Shown one piece after another: positions 58,201-64,000 of a stretch of 64,000 bases of DNA. Numbering within the stretch: the first letter of the stretch is position 1; every line of letters starts with the position of its first letter. The position numbers and the translations under genes were made by a program. The notes beneath the pieces were generated by a model. That model worked only from the letters and a program-made list of their open reading frames with translations, ran no database searches and was not told the origin of the DNA. Source of the DNA: Allodiplogaster sudhausi (taxonomy: Eukaryota > Nematoda > Chromadorea > Rhabditida > Diplogasteridae); NCBI GenBank assembly GCA_945643635.1, contig CALZFC010000059.1:1327001-1391000 (forward strand), given 5' to 3'.

Positions 58201-59853
58201 GGTTTGATGGCCAGAAGACTATTATAAGCCCCACAAAAGGATATGCCACATTAAAAAAAAATTATCTTAATAGGTAAAGCTGCTACGCAATCACCAGGGA
58301 TGTGAATAAAGAGAAAGATGGGGTGACACTCTAAAGTTCCACCTCATCTTTCAGCCTTAGCTTAAATGTTTAGATTCGTTCAGCATTTGTTATCCAAATG
58401 AATATACATAATATTCAGTGGAGACAGCTTTTACCTTGCATCTCGGCATCTTCGACCGAACAAGTCTTCTAATCTCATCCGGATCAGTTGGATGGGGCGG
58501 TCCGGGCGGCAGATCGATATCAATCATGCTCGCGGCGGCGGCTTCCAGTTGCGCGAGGCCAAGAATGGAAGCACCTTAATTGTAAGTGAATCAATCGATA
58601 AACAAGTGAATTTGGTACCAGTGCTGAAATAGTGCCTGCCTCTCGAGTTGGGCCGGGGGTTTACAAAAAGAACCAAATGGCCTGCCCCAGGGTTACAAAG
58701 TGAAAGCGGTATGGAAAGGAAAAGATTCTGGGCCTTCGGCCCCGGGGGCTAACAACGCTGTCATGAGCATTGATTGGTTCTATAAATTCAAATGCTTTTC
58801 CAAGTATTTCTCTTTATGGTATTAAATAATTTATAAAAAAATACTGCTATACAAGTTATTTGCTTTTACCGCGGATAAAATGAACCGCTACGAACCTTGT
58901 CTGCCTTTCCTCATGAAAGAAGAGAACGAGGGTGCTTGGATGACTTTTCCGCTCGCGTCCAGCACAATCCGTTCTTTCCTCTCTGCCATCTCGGGCTCGT
59001 TTCGTAGCTTGCTGAGGACGTCGCCAACTCCGGCCAGCTTATTTGTCGCCTTGAATAAGACCGGTTTTTAATTAAGTAATTTTTCGGACCATACTAATTA
59101 AAAAAATGCATAAACAATTGTAGTAGTTGAATAAAAATGAGGATAATAATTGTCAAGCGAAAATGGCGTGTACTTTCCCCTTTAAATACTATGAGCAAGG
59201 TTTTAGAAAATGGTCCGTTTTAACATTTGCTACATTGAATAACGAAGATGAGACATAGGAAGTGGACAAGATACCATGACAACCATGTATATTGAGAGAA
59301 CACTGTATTTGAACTGTATTGGTACTGTACTCAGGGAATAAAACCACTGAAGACGGCTGAGAAAATGCGGGTGGGGAATTAAGTATTGGGTCAGAAAACA
59401 GGGTGGGTTATCTGTTTCTGCCAAAACGTTCCTCAAAACCTGGTTGGGTAGCGAATTTGGGAAGCCCAAAATCAGGGTGGGTCTGCCAAATCGACAGTGT
59501 CTTGTTCCCTCTGACTGTACTAATACTGTACCTTGGTGAGTCGCTGGGTACGGCGTTGCTCAATACGCTCGATTCTAGCGCGTGCTGCCTGCGCCTTCAG
59601 CTCGTCCAGATCGGGTGTACCCTCTCTGTCAAATGGAAATATTTTAAAAACCAAATAATAGTGAATATATTTTAGTATGGAAAACAATGGAAGAAAGCAT
59701 AACTAACTAAGCGTTAAAATTAATATAAAATCAGCATAAGAGGATATGAAGCCATTTTTAGATGACAAAACAGAATAAAATGTTGGTCAAAAATTGGATT
59801 TTTTTAAACGAAAAATGGCTTATGCCCAGGCGTCTTGAGTCAATATAAAAATA

Positions 59854-59900
<47 letters not shown>

Positions 59901-62029
59901 GAATAAGAATAATAATAATACGAAGAACCCCTTGCCTGAAAGGATTCCATCCACTCTGCTCTTCGACTTGCTCGTATTGCATCATCACCGAGTTGTCCTC
60001 CTCCGCCTCATCCATCACCCCTTCTTCTTCTTCGCCCGTGAAGACGCCCGACGAAGAGGCGACGGAGAGATCCGAGAATATTGGTATGTACCTTTAAAAA
60101 GAGAGAAAAAAATCAGGTTGAATTCGCGGCTTTTTGCCTGACAAAAGGGCGGAAGAGAATGTGGTTTAGGGTACGCCGAACAAGCCAGGAAAGCTCACGT
60201 AGACTAGTTGAATTTTGTACTTTATCAAGAGCGAAACATAAAACACCACTTGCGTTAAGCCACTTAGCTTAAAAAAACAGGAGACGTTTTATCAGTGTTT
60301 AAATAGGTCTAGATTTTGCCAGGGGTCCCCCCTCCCGAAAAATGTTGGAAAAATTTGGTACCGAAATTTTTATTTTTGTAAAATTTTCGTACAAAGTGGA
60401 CGAATTTCGTTACGGGCAAGGGTCCATTCGAAAGAGGAGGAAAAGATCTACAAAACATCCATAGGCTTTCCTGTAATTCCATTTGAGAAGCTCATACCGA
60501 TATGGGCCCAGGCCACCAGCCTTACACTGACGCGACCATGTCAAGGTCAACGCGCTTCACGCGTTCGTTCTCAGCGTAGAGAACGAATTTCCGAAACGGC
60601 AAGGGTCCATTCGAAAGTAGAAAGACAGAGCTAATTTCTAACTATAGGATTCCCTCTAATTCTTTTCCATGAGCTCAAACGGATATGGGTCCTTTTCGCC
60701 AGTTTGCGACTGGCGCGACCATGTCAAAGGCATCGAGTTCGCTGCATTTCACGCGTTCGTTCTCAGCGTACAGAATGAATTTCGGAAACGGCAAGGGTCC
60801 ATTCGAAAGTAGAAAGAAAGAGCTACATTCTATCATAGGATTCCCCCAGATTCCTTTCCACGAGCTCATACGGATATGGGTCCAGGCCGCCAGTTGTAAA
60901 CTGGCGGACGCTTGTGAGCATGTGACGCTTTTGGTTTTTCATTCATAATTTCCTTCACAGTGTATGAAAGTTAATGAAATTTTCAGGGTGGCTTCTTTGT
61001 ACTAATAGATCTCCAGTAGTAGAATATTGGCTTCATTGATAAACTAGAGAACGAAAAAAAATCAATAACTCACATTACCCGAGTTGGACATATAGGTGTG
61101 CTGGGAAAATTGGATAATTTCTTTGATTTTCGTTTGGTTTTCTATTGGATAAATGGATTAGCTGTATCCTAGAACATCTCTGCAATACTTTTTGGTCTAG
61201 TCGATACTTGATTACATGTTTTTGCATGCGTCCTACCTCCGTGCGCGATCCATGCACTCGGCTTGAGATGCAGAAGGCTCAGAAGGATAATGATTTTTAG
61301 CATTATAAAACCCATTTACCACTTTACATTATTGATTTGGACTCTCCCGAAAAATTTTGACTTTCTGATCTGGACCCTCCCGAAAAAAATTCCCGCCAGT
61401 GGGCATTTAAACACTGCGTTTTATCTGTACAATAATTTCATCCCCATCAAACTTCTCATTGACGGGGATAAAACAGGAGCCAGTCAAACAGTGCATATAT
61501 AATATGTCCAGGTATTAATACTAATACGTAAAGATTACCATTGTATAAATGACATAATTTCATTTGTTTAGACGACAAAAACAAAAGAAGAAGAACTGCA
61601 AACAGTTCGTACCCATTGAATGACGCGTCCTCCATGCATTCTGGCTCGTATTCGCCGGGTGCGTCCAGTTCCAGCTTCTGTCGAAGAGGGCTTTTCGTTG
61701 AAGCGGCGAGATCTGAGAGCAGCCACTATGCTTTCCAAATGACGTAAACCGAGAATAAAAGAAAAAAAACACGAATAGAATACCAGCATGAAAAATAAGA
61801 AATAGTATGAACCTACGAAAAGAGTAATATATTTATGTATTATATTATTATTTTAACTGTATAAATATATATAATGAATCTAAAATGAAGAATATCTCTT
61901 GATGTACTTGGAATAGATATTAATAATTTGAGCGCTTTGCGAACCGAGAAGTCTTGCTGGAAGCTGTGCATCATGCCCCGATACGAAGCGACTCGGCTTC
62001 AAATCATCGCCAACGTCGTTCTGGGACAT
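55233..62029 (-). CDS. mep-1-like: Multi-C2H2 zinc-finger protein, MEP-1-like
   Basis: Fifteen minus-strand exons: 62029-61945, 61712-61613, 60091-59936, 59625-59532, 59049-58896, 58574-58435, 58085-57970, 57702-57598, 57361-57268, 56905-56741, 56531-56428, 56357-56231, 56093-56004, 55715-55589 and 55270-55233. They join without a phase error to 1,695 nt, 564 residues. The N-terminal third is acidic and then charged (FMRKGRQ). Then follow about eight C2H2-type fingers, among them CKVCRTRFGERN, CPFCDKRFRNEVSLKKH, CNECNMKFLTPRKLRKHKK, CHFCEELF and YLCSICRQPFAEW. Finger order and the spacer RGANSGFRC are as I recall nematode MEP-1, which acts with the LET-418/Mi-2 chromatin complex and MOG proteins in soma-germline fate; that identity is from memory. 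It is shorter than C. elegans MEP-1 at the N-terminus. The start ATG follows an in-frame TAG. Intron 3 uses a GC donor (59,934-59,935). Confidence 0.72.
59858..59930. repeat. (AAT)n microsatellite in an intron of the zinc-finger gene
   Basis: About 70 bp of AAT repeats with two GAAT/AAG interruptions. It starts just after the GC donor of intron 3 (minus-strand direction). Confidence 0.9.
60415..60960. repeat. Three imperfect tandem repeats of about 185-190 bp in an intron
   Basis: Units begin with GGCAAGGGTCCATTCGAAAG at 60,415, 60,598 and 60,790. Each contains a TCACGCGTTCGTTCTCAGCGTA stretch (written as two overlapping words) and an (A/C)CGGATATGGGTCC-type stretch. The whole lies in intron 2 of the zinc-finger gene. 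No coding meaning was seen. Confidence 0.8.
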
Positions 62030-63130
62030 TCCAGGCGGCGAAGAAGCAATCAGAGCAATCTAGCAACGTCAATCTCAATCTCGTATCTCACACGATGATA
62101 ACGCGGACAAATGACAATTAGTGGAAACAGCAAACATAAATAAACTTTACAAAGATCAAAGAGTTTCGAGGAATTGCTGGAACAGAGCTTTTAAACCATA
62201 GCAAACTTCAAAGAGACTACAACTTATTTGAAAGGTCTGACGAAAGAGCGGGCGCTTTCCGAGTTCACCAGAGCGCAACTTCTTTTGCAGAATTCACCAT
62301 TTGTAAATGCGCAAGTTGATAGAAATAATTAAATTTAAAATAAATACAAATATTGACATTGCCTGCTAGGAAGTGATAAATAAAAATGTATAATATTGAA
62401 GAGAATTCAAAATACGATCCAAATTCAGCCCGTAGAAGAATTCAGACTTAATCCTTCTGCACCTACTATGTGCCTTTCAAGTGATCTTCGCAAATTAGTC
62501 GGATTACCGTTCAAAAGAATTCCGTTTGAGACTTATCCTTGCTTGATTTTCCGCGCCTTGTAGTTTGAATTTACAGAATTAGCTACACTTTTTCAATGCT
62601 TGAGTAAAACAAGTTGTTGTTGTTTTCCATTTGATTCTTATATGCTTTTGGTTGTGAGTTCTTAATGTGTTTTACTGTGCCGGTTTTTTTGTTAATTTTA
62701 CGCGACGTTGGCCCATATCTTTAATCATAAAATGAATTATTTCTGTTATTGTTACCGTCATATTAACTTTCTTTTCAGCTACAAGAAGCGCTTTTCTAGA
62801 TGCTTTCTCCGCTTCTCTTTCTTCTCGCGACTTTCGTCTGACTTTGCTGCTTCTTCCATCGAAAGTGACGACGGAGAATCACAGCTAGCAAAGACTTGCT
62901 GTAAGTTCTTATTCTTCTTTTTCTTCTCTTTTCCCTCATGATTTCTTCTCTTGTTTCATCTTCATTTCCATTACTTTCCTCCTCCGGTTCCCGGAACTGT
63001 ATAGCAGTGCCTTCGTAGGCGTGTGAATCATTCAAATGAACACATGCCCAATCTATCTCCACCCTTCTGAAGAAGAAGAAGAGAATCGCTCCATGTAAAA
63101 GGTGGAGGGGCCCCGCGGGCACTATTCACT
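62030..63130 (-). other. Upstream region of the zinc-finger gene; possible 5' exon
   Basis: On the minus strand, 62,800-62,898 follows an acceptor TTACAG and contains MEEAAKSDESREKKEKRRKH, a charged stretch that looks coding. It could be an upstream exon of the zinc-finger gene, or of a separate gene. I could not find a donor that joins it in phase to the exon at 62,029, where a TAG lies upstream in frame. Confidence 0.3.
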
Positions 63131-63179
63131 CCCTTTCATCCGCAGCTAGGCCGAGTACTACACGCCAACCATTTTGCTC

Positions 63180-64000
63180 TGCCTTTTCTGTTCTCTCTCT
63201 CTCTCTCTCTCACTCTCTTTCTCTCTATTCTTTCTTTTTTTCTCTCGCTCTCTTATCTTGTTTCTTCTCTCTTACTCTTTCTCTGCCCCCTCTCTCTCTC
63301 TCCCTCTCTCTCCCTACTCCACTTCCACTCCCTGACCTGTTATCAGAGTGCCGTTGCCCTGCCGGGGTGTTGTCTGCTTCTTTCTTTCCGCTCTCCCCTT
63401 GCCATACATGCTCGCCCCCTCTCCAACCACCCCTTATGAAGTCGTATGTTACCCGATTCCCTTACGCTGCTGTATCCGGCCACCCCTTACTCATATCTTA
63501 GGTGTCTCCTTGTTTGGTGGTGAAGCTGAGCGAGAGAGCTAGAGAAAGAGAGGTAGAGAGAGAGAGCGCTTAGGCAATTGAGTGAGAGAGTACTGAATGA
63601 AGAGAGAGCGATAGAGGTATAAACAGATTGGTGACCACCATCGTATAGGTAGAGGAAGGAGACCTAGCTTGTGCGGCAGTGTTATTGCAGGAAGCGAGGG
63701 AGATAGAAGGAGAGAAAGAAAGCGAGAGAGAGCGAGAGAGATAGGGAGAGGGGGGAATCGAGAGAGAGAGCGAGAGAGAGATTGAGAGAGAAAACGGTCG
63801 TCTGCCTGCCTGCGTACCTTGTATACATATTTACCGATCACCCTCTGCCCTTCCACTCCCAAGAGAAGAAGAAGAAGAAAAAGAAGTCTCTCGAGCCCCA
63901 CCGAAAGCTAAGACCACGTAGATAGAGCCTACGACTGTGTCCAGACCCCCGATCCAGACCCCCTCTCGTAATCCCTCCGTCTCTGTTCCCTTTCAGCTTC
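63180..64000. repeat. (CT)n- and (GA)n-rich low-complexity DNA at the window end
   Basis: (CT)n-type sequence lies at 63,190-63,320 and (GA)n-type at 63,530-63,800. Open frames here are repeat-encoded (SLSRSLSR...). No gene was supported in the last 800 bp. Confidence 0.75.

Overview
This is a stretch of nuclear DNA from an animal, almost certainly a nematode. All genes are broken into small exons with GT-AG (occasionally GC-AG) introns. The main coding content is two families of seven-transmembrane chemoreceptors of nematode type, together with a C2H2 zinc-finger gene that looks like nematode MEP-1. The DNA is AT-rich and full of (GA)n/(CT)n and TACATA/TATGTA simple repeats. No bacterial signals (operons, ribosome sites) are present. 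All exon coordinates were read by eye from splice sites, reading phase and comparison of paralogues.

Region 1, about 1-21.2 kb and 32-38 kb, is a chemoreceptor cluster built by repeated segmental duplication. Family A (Srg-superfamily-like, 8 coding exons) has the 3' end of one gene at the left edge and intact genes at 3.7-6.6, 34.2-37.4 and 46.4-50.4 kb, all on the + strand. Family B (Str-like, 9-10 exons) has one intact gene at 15.5-18.0 kb, two damaged genes at 8.8-11.9 and 19.0-21.2 kb, and relics at 1.2-1.7, 12.1 and 32.2 kb. A repeated block of about 1.1 kb (copies at 2.4, 7.1 and 33.0 kb) travels with them. An unrecognised minus-strand coiled-coil-type gene lies at 12.9-15.1 kb.

Region 2, 22.9-28.6 kb, is a DIRS-like tyrosine-recombinase retrotransposon. 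It has 208-bp inverted terminal repeats and an internal region that copies the joined outer ends of the element. Its gag frame is intact and appears to be spliced around the whole pol region. Its reverse transcriptase, RNase H and recombinase frames are broken.

Region 3, 28.6-32 kb, holds a 530-bp direct duplication and, between the copies, a small Ly6/three-finger-type membrane protein gene with an in-frame stop. Region 4, 38-46.4 kb, is gene-poor. It consists of diverged duplicated segments, a long palindrome, two very GC-rich blocks and an element with hAT-like ends.

Region 5, 46.4-50.4 kb, is the third complete family A receptor. Its fifth intron contains a Mutator-type element (10-bp target duplication, inverted repeats made of a repeated 15-mer) that carries an antisense FLYWCH zinc-finger gene. 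Region 6, 50.9-53.5 kb, has two nearly identical minus-strand genes for a 64-residue secreted or surface protein, in tandem at a 1,920-bp offset. Region 7, 55.2-62.0 kb, is a 15-exon minus-strand gene for a 564-residue multi-zinc-finger protein, most like MEP-1, a chromatin and germline regulator. It is the only obvious housekeeping-type gene here. The last 2 kb is low-complexity DNA upstream of it.
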